6,125 nt of DNA from contig SKZA01000250.1 of NCBI GenBank assembly GCA_007127595.1, positions 1-6,125 on the forward strand, written 5' to 3'. The notes under the pieces are model-generated. The model was not told the origin of the DNA. It did no database searches and saw only the letters and a program-made list of their open reading frames with translations. Below are positions 1 to 5,813 of this stretch, piece after piece (the first letter of the stretch is position 1; each line of letters begins with the position of its first letter). Position numbers and translations under genes: made by a program. The DNA comes from Kiritimatiellia bacterium. Its GTDB lineage: Bacteria; Verrucomicrobiota; Kiritimatiellia; SLAD01.

Positions 1-77
1 ATCCGAAACTGCTTCAGCGTTCGGGATAACTCATAGAGGTGCCCGAGCTTCTTCAATGTTTTATCGATCCGCTTCAT
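1..77 (-). CDS. Possible 5' end of an unidentified gene, cut by the window edge
   Basis: A minus-strand frame opens with ATG at 77-75 and stays open to the window edge for 25 codons. It begins MKRIDKTLKKLGHLYELSRT and looks like a lysine-rich amphipathic helix. I do not recognise the protein. It would start 61 bases past the rfaE2 stop in the same direction, so it could be the next gene of that operon. The start is weak because I see no clear Shine-Dalgarno sequence before it. A 17-codon mini-frame (ATG at 127-125) ends with a TGA that overlaps this ATG, which could supply ribosomes by coupling. Chance openness over 75 bases is quite possible, so confidence is low. Confidence 0.3.
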   Translation of the reverse strand, partial: MKRIDKTLKKLGHLYELSRTLKQFR

Positions 78-138
78 TCATAACAGAGATGTTGAACAAT
101 CTTATAGAACTCAAAGAAGACATTCATGCCATTGCGTG

Positions 139-624
139 TCAGCCATACGCCTGTCGAATCTTCTCGATCGTGTCCGTGGTCGACTTCCCCTTGACCAACG
201 GCGCGAGCACCACCTTCCCGCCGTGTTGCTCCACTATCTCCCGTCCGCTGACATAATGCGCCCAGTCCTCGCCCTTGACCAGCACATCCGGAAGGATCTC
301 CTCAATGAGGGCGGCGGGCTCGTCTTCGTCAAAGATGATCACGGCATCCACGCATTCCAGCGCCGCCAGGACCAGGGCACGCTCCACCTGGCTATTGACC
401 GGACGCTTGTCCCCCTTCCCCTTCTTGACCGAGCGATCGGAATTCAAGCCGACGAACAGGGCGTCGCCCTGTTCGCGGGCGAAGGTCAGATAGGATACAT
501 GCCCGGTATGCAGGATATCAAAGCAGCCGTTGGTAAAGACCACGGTCTTGCCCTGGTCTTTCAGGCGGTCGCGTTCCGCGCGAATGGCTTCGCGCGCAAC
601 GATCTTGGATTCAGCTCTTCTCAC
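139..624 (-). CDS. rfaE2: D-glycero-beta-D-manno-heptose 1-phosphate adenylyltransferase-type nucleotidyltransferase (monofunctional HldE C-terminal domain)
   Basis: The 161-residue protein is a single cytidylyltransferase-like domain. FTNGCFDILHTGH at residues 30-42 contains the HxGH nucleotide-binding motif (H39, H42). It is followed by LNSDRSVKKGKGDKRPVN (60-77), ILPDVLVKGEDW (110-121) and KGKSTT (145-150), the last matching the STT signature near the end of E. coli HldE. The family transfers AMP from ATP to heptose 1-phosphate in ADP-heptose synthesis for LPS; close relatives activate other sugar or alcohol phosphates, so the exact substrate is inferred. The ribokinase-like HldE N-terminal domain is absent, and no hldA, gmhA or gmhB is seen in the window. 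The start is GTG at 624-622, overlapping the icd stop as GTGA. It fits the family because residues 1-30 match the usual lead-in to the TNGCFD motif. Expression is probably coupled to icd. Confidence 0.88.
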   Translation of the reverse strand: MRRAESKIVAREAIRAERDRLKDQGKTVVFTNGCFDILHTGHVSYLTFAREQGDALFVGLNSDRSVKKGKGDKRPVNSQVERALVLAALECVDAVIIFDEDEPAALIEEILPDVLVKGEDWAHYVSGREIVEQHGGKVVLAPLVKGKSTTDTIEKIRQAYG

Positions 625-1889
625 ACCTTCATGTTGTCCGCAACGGCCTGGCCGAACTCACTGCATTTCAGCAGCGTCGCGCCGTCCATCAGCCGTTCGA
701 AGTCGTAGGTAACCTGTTTTGCGCCAATCGTCGTTTCCATCCCCTGCACGATCAGGTCCGCGGCTTCGGTCCAGCCCATGTACCGGAACATCATCTCGCC
801 GGACAGGACGAGCGAACCGGGGTTCACCTTGTCCTGACCCGCATATTTCGGGGCGGTCCCGTGCGTGGCTTCGAAGATCGAAGCGCCCGTCTCGTAGTTG
901 ATGTTGGCGCCGGGCGCAATCCCGATACCGCCGACACACGCCGCAAGCGCGTCGGAAATGTAGTCACCATTGAGATTCATCGTCGCGATCACGTCGTACT
1001 CGTTCGGGCGCGTGAGAATCTGCTGGAGAAAGGCGTCGGCGATGACGTCTTTGATAACGATCTCTTCCCCGTTGTTGGGATTCTTGACCACCTGCCACGG
1101 GCCGCCGTCGAGATCGGTGGCCTTGAACAGTTTCTTGGCGGTCTGATAGCCCCAATCGCAGAAGGCGCCTTCGGTGAACTTCATGATGTTGCCCTTGTGC
1201 ACCAGCGTCACCGACTTGCGGTTATTGTCGATGGCATACTGAATGGCGTCGCGCACGAGGCGCGTGGTGCCTTCCTCGGAGATGGGCTTGATCCCGATGC
1301 CGGAAGTCTCCGGGAAGCGAATCTTCTTCACACCCATTTCCTTTTGCAGGAAGTCGATGACCTTCTTCACTTCCGGTGTGCCGGCCTGCCATTCCACGCC
1401 GGCATAGATGTCTTCGGAATTCTCACGAAAGATCACCATATCCGTCAGCTCCGGCTTCTTGACCGGAGACGGCACCCCCTTGTACCAACGAACGGGGCGC
1501 AGACACACGTAAAGGTCGAGCATTTGGCGCAGGGCCACGTTCAGGCTACGGATACCGCCGCCAACCGGCGTGGTCAATGGGCCCTTAATCGCAACGAGAA
1601 ACTCTTTGACCGCCGTCAACGTCTCTTCGGGCAGCCAGATCTGCTCCCCGTACACCTTATTGGCCTTTTCGCCCGCATAAATCTCCATCCAGGACACCTT
1701 GCGCTTGCCCCCATACGCCTTCTCGACGGCGGCGTCCCAGACAATCATGGCCGCCCGGGTCAGGTCCTCACCCGTCCCATCGCCTTCGATAAACGGCAAA
1801 ATCGGATTATCGGGCACCTGCAGGTTCCCGTCTTTGCCCATGCTGATCTTCTCGCCCTTAGACGGCACCTGAATCTTGTCGTAACTCAT
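621..1889 (-). CDS. icd: NADP-dependent isocitrate dehydrogenase
   Basis: The 422-residue protein aligns by eye along its whole length with E. coli Icd (416 residues). The enzyme oxidatively decarboxylates isocitrate to 2-oxoglutarate in the cytoplasm, producing NADPH. The substrate-site stretch GGGIRSLNVALRQ (110-122) contains S115, equivalent to the E. coli serine phosphorylated by AceK, with R121, R131 and R155. The catalytic lysine is K232, in HKGNIMKFTEG. Metal-binding aspartates are D285, D309 and D313. HGTAPKY (343-349) plus Y395 and R399 are the coenzyme residues that specify NADP rather than NAD. The start ATG has a strong AGAGGAG ribosome-binding site about seven bases upstream. A candidate promoter lies at 1951-1979. 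The stop overlaps the rfaE2 GTG by four bases. Whether the serine is regulated here is unknown, since no AceK is visible. Confidence 0.97.
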   Translation of the reverse strand: MSYDKIQVPSKGEKISMGKDGNLQVPDNPILPFIEGDGTGEDLTRAAMIVWDAAVEKAYGGKRKVSWMEIYAGEKANKVYGEQIWLPEETLTAVKEFLVAIKGPLTTPVGGGIRSLNVALRQMLDLYVCLRPVRWYKGVPSPVKKPELTDMVIFRENSEDIYAGVEWQAGTPEVKKVIDFLQKEMGVKKIRFPETSGIGIKPISEEGTTRLVRDAIQYAIDNNRKSVTLVHKGNIMKFTEGAFCDWGYQTAKKLFKATDLDGGPWQVVKNPNNGEEIVIKDVIADAFLQQILTRPNEYDVIATMNLNGDYISDALAACVGGIGIAPGANINYETGASIFEATHGTAPKYAGQDKVNPGSLVLSGEMMFRYMGWTEAADLIVQGMETTIGAKQVTYDFERLMDGATLLKCSEFGQAVADNMKV

Positions 1890-1893
1890 TGCA

Positions 1894-1903
1894 ACTCCTC
1901 TTT
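1894..1903 (-). promoter_or_regulatory. Ribosome-binding site of icd
   Basis: The minus strand reads AAAGAGGAGT directly before TGCA-ATG. This is a near-consensus Shine-Dalgarno sequence at good spacing and fixes the icd start at 1889. Confidence 0.8.
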
Positions 1904-1950
1904 CTCTGACTGGGTTCTTCCGCTTTGGATTGTGTCTTGAACGACGGGAA

Positions 1951-1979
1951 AGGATTCAGGAACACGCCCCACTTGTCAA
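1951..1979 (-). promoter_or_regulatory. Candidate sigma70-like promoter for icd-rfaE2
   Basis: On the minus strand a perfect -35 hexamer TTGACA (1979-1974) is followed after 17 bases by AATCCT (1956-1951), a poor -10 with three of six consensus bases. It lies in the 123-bp gap between the STN gene stop and the icd start and would give a leader of roughly 55 nt. The support is the consensus -35 and correct spacing; the weak -10 keeps this tentative. Confidence 0.38.
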
Positions 1980-2012
1980 CGCCAGACTGGGCGAGACTTG
2001 AATCGTATGGCA

Positions 2013-2483
2013 TCACCAGAAGAAGGGATCTCGGCGAGGTGGCGGTTCTTCCTTTTCCTTCCCGCCGCGGATAACGTCCATAAACGTGGGCTGCACGGGA
2101 TAGATACGTGTAGTGATGCGATCGGCCCGGAACGGTTCATCGGAAATGATCACCGCATTATCATCAATCCGATAATATAATCCGGCGACCTGCGTGATAT
2201 ACCGAATGGCGTCGTACAAGGTGACCCGTCGCAGCGACATCGTAATGCGCGGGGCCGCATCGCCCTCCGGTCCGCTATACACGATATTGACCCCGTGCCC
2301 TTCCGGGTCGGCTGTCCGCGACGCTTCGCTCAACTGCTCGAACGCGGAATCCACACCCAGATCACGATATTGCACGGTTGGAATGGTCGTTTCGCGCACA
2401 CGTTCCCGCGCGGACCCCTCACTCGCTTCCGCGAACAGGGTGATTATGCACACCAGCGCGACAATGAACCCTAATTGTTGCAC
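2013..2483 (-). CDS. Small exported STN-domain (secretin/TonB N-terminal-like) protein
   Basis: I choose the GTG at 2483-2481 because an ideal Shine-Dalgarno sequence, GAGGTGAT, sits five bases upstream and the protein then begins with a signal peptide (MQQLGFIVALVCIITLFAEA). The predicted product is 156 residues. After the signal comes one compact domain, about residues 33-115: TIPTVQYRDLGVDSAFEQLS, then GVNIVYSG, ITMSLRRVTLYDAIRYIT and AGLYYRIDDNAVII. That pattern is typical of the short STN/N0 fold at the N-terminus of secretins and TonB receptors. No secretin beta-barrel, TonB box or further domain follows. The tail ends in a charged, proline-rich stretch (GGKEKEEPPPRRDPFFW). The exact role is unknown; it is probably periplasmic or envelope associated. 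The same frame stays open upstream to 2594, but that extension only reads through the palindromic repeats and is not believed. Confidence 0.75.
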   Translation of the reverse strand: MQQLGFIVALVCIITLFAEASEGSARERVRETTIPTVQYRDLGVDSAFEQLSEASRTADPEGHGVNIVYSGPEGDAAPRITMSLRRVTLYDAIRYITQVAGLYYRIDDNAVIISDEPFRADRITTRIYPVQPTFMDVIRGGKEKEEPPPRRDPFFW

Positions 2484-2485
2484 GT

Positions 2486-2493
2486 CTATCACC
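2486..2493 (-). promoter_or_regulatory. Ribosome-binding site deciding the STN gene start
   Basis: The minus strand reads GAGGTGAT-AGAC-GTG. The strong Shine-Dalgarno match supports a GTG start at 2483, rather than the upstream ATG at 2594 that would translate through the repeat array. A perfect TATAAT (2501-2496) lies immediately upstream of this site. If it were the -10 element, transcription would start inside or after the ribosome-binding site, so it is probably not the promoter, or the message is nearly leaderless. Confidence 0.65.
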
Positions 2494-2525
2494 TCATTAT
2501 AACGATAAGGGACGCGCACGCATTT

Positions 2526-2661
2526 TTCCAATCGTTGGAAGCGAAAAGATGGGGGTTTTCCAATCGTTGGAAGAATTTTTGCGGGTTTTTCCAATCGTTG
2601 GAACTCTTGGGCCGATTTTTTCCAATCATTGGAAAATTATTCGCCCATTTTCCAATCGTTG
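2526..2661. repeat. Array of TTCCAA-N3-TTGGAA palindromes (four full copies, one partial)
   Basis: Four copies of the 15-mer TTCCAATC(G/A)TTGGAA occur at 2526-2540, 2558-2572, 2589-2603 and 2620-2634. A fifth, broken copy (TTCCAATCGTTG) is at 2650-2661. The arms TTCCAA/TTGGAA are perfectly complementary. The asymmetric centre (TCG, or TCA in copy four) gives every copy the same orientation, and each is preceded by a run of T. Start-to-start distances are 32, 31, 31 and 30 bp, with unrelated sequence between. The array sits 43 bp upstream of the STN gene start and does not encode protein. I recall similar arrays between genes in Kiritimatiellota-like genomes, but I could not check this. An operator array or a dispersed intergenic repeat family are both possible. 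Confidence 0.9.
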
Positions 2662-2750
2662 CCTGCCCGCCATGCAACGTCGGCCGCACCAACGGGCACT
2701 TGATTGCTCAACAGGTACGCTCGCGCCAGCCCGCATATATCACCAAGACG

Positions 2751-2978
2751 CCCCACGACCCCGCTCGGAGCGGGGTAAACCTTGCGCTTGCCCCGCGTCG
2801 GCGCGGGGTCGTGGGAGTCGAACGTTGAGTTGTCGCCCCGTTGGAGTAGCAAGGGGAGCCCGATCAGAGCAAGCGTAGACTACGGTCCTTATCTTGCTCT
2901 ACACGGGCTCACGCCCCGCGTCTCGTACAGTCTGTATAGGCAGAAGCTCGCGTAGCCACGACGCAAGGTCGTGGGGGC
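2751..2978. ncRNA. Cluster of stem-loops; candidate structured RNA of unknown class
   Basis: Four strong stem-loops fall within 228 bp. The first is ACCCCGCT/AGCGGGGT (2758-2765 with 2769-2776). The second is CCCCGCG-TCGG-CGCGGGG (2791-2808). The third is a long rod, GAGCCCG and AGAGCAAG pairing with CTTGCTCT and CGGGCTC (2856-2910). The fourth is CCACGAC-GCAAG-GTCGTGG (2956-2974). Alternative pairings exist: CCCACGACCCCGC (2752-2764) matches GCGGGGTCGTGGG (2803-2815) over 13 bp, and CCCCACGACC (2751-2760) matches GGTCGTGGGG (2967-2976) over 10 bp, closing the whole region. I see no diagnostic motif of tmRNA, RNase P RNA or SRP RNA. The strand is unknown. It could equally be the mutY 3' untranslated region or a mobile stem-loop repeat. 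Confidence 0.35.
2856..2910. repeat. Long imperfect inverted repeat (rod-like hairpin)
   Basis: GAGCCCG (2856-2862) pairs with CGGGCTC (2904-2910), and AGAGCAAG (2866-2873) with CTTGCTCT (2893-2900). The two are separated by a symmetric 3/3 internal loop (ATC opposite ACA). The 19-base apical part contains a further small inverted repeat, CGTAG-A-CTACG (2874-2884). Fifteen base pairs in this order are unlikely by chance, so real secondary structure is probable. No U-tract follows on either strand, so it is not a standard terminator. Confidence 0.7.
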
Positions 2979-3048
2979 GCGCAGAATATGAAAGAAGGCA
3001 CCTATAGCTGGTGTGAAATGCGGGCTGCTAGCGGCAGGCGGGGAAAAC

Positions 3049-4179
3049 CTATTGATCTATCTTCCAATCATTTCTTTGTAGTCGTTCCACGACGTGCAGA
3101 TCTGCGCGGGAATACGGAACCTCGCGTAATCGGTCCACGGGCAGCCACCGCCAATCGGCGCAATGCAGGGCGCGCGGACGTCCCTTGCGGATACGCGCCA
3201 TATACACGTGAAGGGCGATGGTGAAATGACTGTACGCGTGCCGCACGATCATGAGCCGCGAGCCGACGTCCACCTGAATCCCCAACTCCTCGAGCAATTC
3301 GCGGGCGACGCATTGTTCCATCGTTTCCCCGGGTTCCTTGCCGCCGCCGGGAAATTCCCATAGGCCGCCGAGCATGGACTTCTCGCGGCGTTGCGCGACG
3401 AGTACCTCCCCTTTCCGGTTCACCACAACGGCGGCTCCGACTTCCTTGTGCGGAACACGGCCGCGCGGCGTCGCGCGGGGATACGCGTCCGGCCCGTCCG
3501 GCGAACGGCGGGCGGCGCATATCCGGCGCAACGGACATTCAGCGCAACGCGGGCGACGCGGCAAACATACCGTGGCGCCGAGTTCCATCATGGCCTCGTT
3601 GTATCGCGCGGCATCGCCGCGCACGAGCAACGCGTCGGCCCACTGTTGCAATTCGCGCCGCGAAGCGCCGCGACGCGTATCGCCCTCGTACGCCATCAGG
3701 CGGGCCAGCACGCGAATGACGTTGCCGTCGAGGACGGCGTGATTCTTGTTAAAGGCCAGGCTGGCAATGGCCGCGGCGGTGTACGGACCAATGCCCGGCA
3801 AGGCTTGCAGCGCATCGTAATCGCGGGGAAAGCGACCGCCGCGTTCGTGAACGATGATGCGCGCCGTATCGTGCAGATTGCGGGCGCGCGCGTAGTAGCC
3901 GAGACCTTCCCATTGTTTCAGCACATCCTGGCGCGGCGCCGCGGCCAATTGCCGTACGGAAGGAAAGCGTCGGATGAAGCGTCGGAAATAGGGCGCGACC
4001 TGATCCACGCGGGTCTGTTGCAGCATGAGTTCGGATATCCATACCCGGTATGCGGTACGATTCGAGCGCCACGGGAGCGTGCGTTGATGCGCGTCAAACC
4101 ACGGCAATAACTGTGAGCGGATCGCGCGTTGCAGGCGGCCGACCGTCCGCGGGTCCGTGGGCGTATCCGCCGAGCTCAT
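3049..4179 (-). CDS. mutY: Adenine DNA glycosylase MutY (A/G-specific) with C-terminal Nudix-like domain
   Basis: The 376-residue protein has the complete MutY layout. The HhH-GPD glycosylase domain carries the catalytic glutamate E50 in SELMLQQTRVDQV. The helix-hairpin-helix LPGIGPYTAAAIA spans 127-139, and the catalytic aspartate is D151 in AVLDGNVIRV. The 4Fe-4S cluster motif is C205-X6-C212-X2-C215-X5-C221. The C-terminal 8-oxoG-recognition domain is Nudix-like, with LGGLWEFPGGG followed by an intact Nudix box (278-301, ending RELLEELGI). MutY removes adenine mispaired with 8-oxoguanine or guanine in base excision repair. The length is close to the family norm. The ATG overlaps the upstream lipoprotein stop as ATGA, and no Shine-Dalgarno sequence precedes it, so translation is probably coupled. 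The last residues, RNDWKIDQ, are encoded by a half-copy of the TTCCAATCATT repeat (3062-3072). Confidence 0.96.
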   Translation of the reverse strand: MSSADTPTDPRTVGRLQRAIRSQLLPWFDAHQRTLPWRSNRTAYRVWISELMLQQTRVDQVAPYFRRFIRRFPSVRQLAAAPRQDVLKQWEGLGYYARARNLHDTARIIVHERGGRFPRDYDALQALPGIGPYTAAAIASLAFNKNHAVLDGNVIRVLARLMAYEGDTRRGASRRELQQWADALLVRGDAARYNEAMMELGATVCLPRRPRCAECPLRRICAARRSPDGPDAYPRATPRGRVPHKEVGAAVVVNRKGEVLVAQRREKSMLGGLWEFPGGGKEPGETMEQCVARELLEELGIQVDVGSRLMIVRHAYSHFTIALHVYMARIRKGRPRALHCADWRWLPVDRLREVPYSRADLHVVERLQRNDWKIDQ

Positions 4180-4676
4180 TCGAGTTCGAGGCGGGGCGGC
4201 TCGCGGCGCGGGCGCGGCTCGAGTTCGGCGGGGTCAATCGGGGTCGGGCCATTGACCATCTTCAGCATGGTATCGACTTCCCATGTGAACCCCGATTTTT
4301 CGATGTTGTAGTCGTAGTCAATGACGGTGTGCGTATAGCGCACCTCGAAATTGTGCGAGCCGAGGCGCCGCCCTTCCCAGCGGGGGAACATGACATCCCC
4401 GCGTATCTCCGCACGTTTGCGCTCGATCCAGTCCTCCGTGCTGCCCTCTTCGTCGTCCGGCGCATCCGTGGCCTTGACCAGTTCGACGGCGCCGTCCACG
4501 CTGTTCCACTCGGCGACGGTTTGCATCAGCTCCCGTTGCTGATCGGCGTCGAATTCGCGTGCTTCGAAGTAGCGCTGCTCGGACTCCGAAAGCGGCTCGC
4601 ACGCGGTCGTGGCAAATATCCCTGCGACGGCGGCGATGGCGGTGATACGCGTTAGGATCTTGAATGTCATTTTCAT
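4176..4676 (-). CDS. Putative small lipoprotein of unknown function
   Basis: The 166-residue protein begins with a basic N-terminus and a hydrophobic stretch (about 11-24), followed by FATTAC (21-26). C26 is a plausible lipidated cysteine, though TTAC is a loose lipobox. The mature part is strongly acidic in the middle (DAPDDEEGSTEDWIE), then alternates hydrophobic and polar residues (HNFEVRYTHTVIDYDYNIE), suggesting beta strands. The tail is rich in proline, arginine and glutamate. I do not recognise the family. It is probably anchored in the envelope. It lies directly upstream of mutY with a 4-base ATGA overlap, so the two are likely cotranscribed, although no functional link to DNA repair is evident. 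ATG at 4676 is taken as the start; ATG at 4670 is equally possible and changes nothing. The ribosome-binding site is weak (CGGAACC). Confidence 0.65.
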   Translation of the reverse strand: MKMTFKILTRITAIAAVAGIFATTACEPLSESEQRYFEAREFDADQQRELMQTVAEWNSVDGAVELVKATDAPDDEEGSTEDWIERKRAEIRGDVMFPRWEGRRLGSHNFEVRYTHTVIDYDYNIEKSGFTWEVDTMLKMVNGPTPIDPAELEPRPRREPPRLELE

Positions 4677-4686
4677 CTGGTTCCGA

Positions 4687-4698
4687 AGGCATTTGCCT
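4687..4698. repeat. Short inverted repeat before the lipoprotein start
   Basis: AGGCA-TT-TGCCT is a 12-bp inverted repeat whose near edge is 11 bases upstream of the lipoprotein ATG. With flanking bases it can extend to a hairpin with one bulge. It could be an operator or a translational control hairpin. Chance is also possible. Confidence 0.3.
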
Positions 4699-4748
4699 CG
4701 AATGGTTATTCTATGGATAGCGTTTTCCAGAACATTTATCCAGCCATT

Positions 4749-5810
4749 TTAGGGATAGACAGGTACATCGTGACCCCTTTTAGCGCGATACTGGGGGGCA
4801 TATTGCCGCAGGGTAGCTCCTAGATCAAGGGGCTGCCATGATGCGATCGCGTGCTGGATACCGAGATTTTTTTGAGCGATGATTTGGAGAGGTGTTTTCC
4901 AGCCTTTATGGCGATTTCTTCTGGCGATATTGAACCAATGCCAATAGAGCGTGATTTTCTGCCAGAACTCGTCTTGGGAGCGGAAGGTTTCTCGATCAAA
5001 GAACTCATCTTCGACGAGGCGATGAATGGTTTCCACATCGCTCTGCCAGGTGTGGGCTTTAACGGGGATATAATGGTGGTTGCTTCCCAGCGCCTTCACG
5101 GTTGCCGGTAGACCTCGCTCGTGCTTGTTTTCCTGGAACTCACAGCCATTATCTGTTTGCCACTCTACCCCGGACAGATCAACTCCATGCCATGCCAGAT
5201 GCGCACTGATTCGCTCGGCGAGAAGCACCATGTACGTTTTGCTCAGATCATCCGCGTATCCGCAAAGAGTAATGCCACTGACGACTTCGCGTACGGTGTA
5301 CTGATACCGAGGCAGCCGCAATCGCATCATTTGGGGCCAATAATGGGGGATATCCTGCAAGTGCTTGGTGTCTGCGCTGAGCTGGCCGAATAGTTCCCAT
5401 TGTTTCTTTACCTCCCGGAGATCCTTCTTGGTCTTATGCTTCTTCTTGCGGGCCTTGGTCAGGCGCTTCTGGCGTAGGATGCGCCCGATGGCTCCTGCCG
5501 AACAGGGCAGATCAAACTCCATTTTAAGACGTTCAGCACCAAATCCGCTGGACTCGCGCAGTTGCACCACCTGATTCTCCACGCGTTTGGGCGTCTGGTG
5601 AGGGCAGCGATGAGGCCGTCGCGACTTCTCCTTCAAGGTCGAAGGCTTCCTCGGTTTGTAACGGCGAAGCCACTTACGCACAGTATTGCGGCTACAGCCG
5701 AACGCCCGAACCGTATCCTTGATCCCATGCGCTCGGGCATGTGCAACCACGCGCTGCCTTAAGACGTGACGTTCGCCCTTCATTTGGTATATTTCCCAGT
5801 ACTTAAGCAT
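4749..5810 (-). CDS. IS481-like DDE transposase
   Basis: From ATG at 5810 the protein is 353 residues. The N-terminal part is a helix-turn-helix (about 15-50: RQRVVAHARAHGIKDTVRAF followed by SRNTVRKWLRR), then a basic linker and a second DNA-binding helical segment. The rve integrase core (about 135-310) has the DDE triad at D147 (SADTKH), D220 (QTDNGCEF) and probably E260 (SDVETIHRLVE). Spacing between the last two is slightly longer than the common 35. The enzyme would cut and join the IS ends. The reading frame is intact, so the element may be active. A TTG at 5879 would add 23 residues read through a perfect palindrome; I prefer ATG 5810, but neither has a clear Shine-Dalgarno sequence. 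ATG at 5783 is another option. The last codons (RGHDVPVYP) are encoded by the terminal inverted repeat, with the TAA just outside it. Confidence 0.88.
   Translation of the reverse strand: MLKYWEIYQMKGERHVLRQRVVAHARAHGIKDTVRAFGCSRNTVRKWLRRYKPRKPSTLKEKSRRPHRCPHQTPKRVENQVVQLRESSGFGAERLKMEFDLPCSAGAIGRILRQKRLTKARKKKHKTKKDLREVKKQWELFGQLSADTKHLQDIPHYWPQMMRLRLPRYQYTVREVVSGITLCGYADDLSKTYMVLLAERISAHLAWHGVDLSGVEWQTDNGCEFQENKHERGLPATVKALGSNHHYIPVKAHTWQSDVETIHRLVEDEFFDRETFRSQDEFWQKITLYWHWFNIARRNRHKGWKTPLQIIAQKNLGIQHAIASWQPLDLGATLRQYAPQYRAKRGHDVPVYP
4758..4777 (+). repeat. Left terminal inverted repeat of the IS
   Basis: GACAGGTACATCGTGACCCC reads inward here and is repeated exactly in inverted orientation at the other end. 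It also encodes the last residues of the transposase on the minus strand. Confidence 0.93.
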
Positions 5811-5813
5811 AGT

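Larger units (their letters stand above)
2662..3048. other. Gene-free interval between mutY and the palindrome array
   Basis: This 387-bp stretch carries no convincing reading frame. Short open frames on both strands have no ribosome-binding site or recognisable domain. Most of its content is the stem-loop cluster at 2751-2978. The part just after the mutY stop shows no hairpin followed by a U-run, so I see no standard terminator for mutY. Confidence 0.6.

Noticed and set aside
861..1940. Long plus-strand frame of 359 codons opposite icd
   Set aside because: It is the antisense shadow of a highly conserved isocitrate dehydrogenase gene and shows no recognisable domain.
1981..1996. Terminator hairpin for the STN gene
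   Set aside because: The CGCC/GGCG stem is only four base pairs and no U-run follows in the minus direction.
2484..2594. N-terminal extension of the STN protein to ATG 2594
   Set aside because: It only reads through the TTCCAATCGTTGGAA repeats, and the strong ribosome-binding site plus signal peptide place the start at GTG 2483.
2526..2661. CRISPR array
   Set aside because: Units are 15 bp with 15-17 bp gaps, far too short for repeats and spacers, and no cas gene is present. The elements are palindromes like operator sites.
2808..2835. tRNA-like T-arm (GTTCGACTCCC on the minus strand), possible tmRNA end
   Set aside because: The flanking bases do not form a 5-bp T stem, no CCA end or acceptor partner is seen, and no tmRNA tag frame was found.
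2637..2852. Minus-strand frame of 71 codons upstream of the repeat array
   Set aside because: It has no ribosome-binding site or domain, runs through the GC-rich stem-loops and ends in repeat-derived residues.
3391..4110. Plus-strand frame of 239 codons opposite mutY
   Set aside because: Antisense shadow in high-GC sequence. MutY motifs are complete on the other strand.
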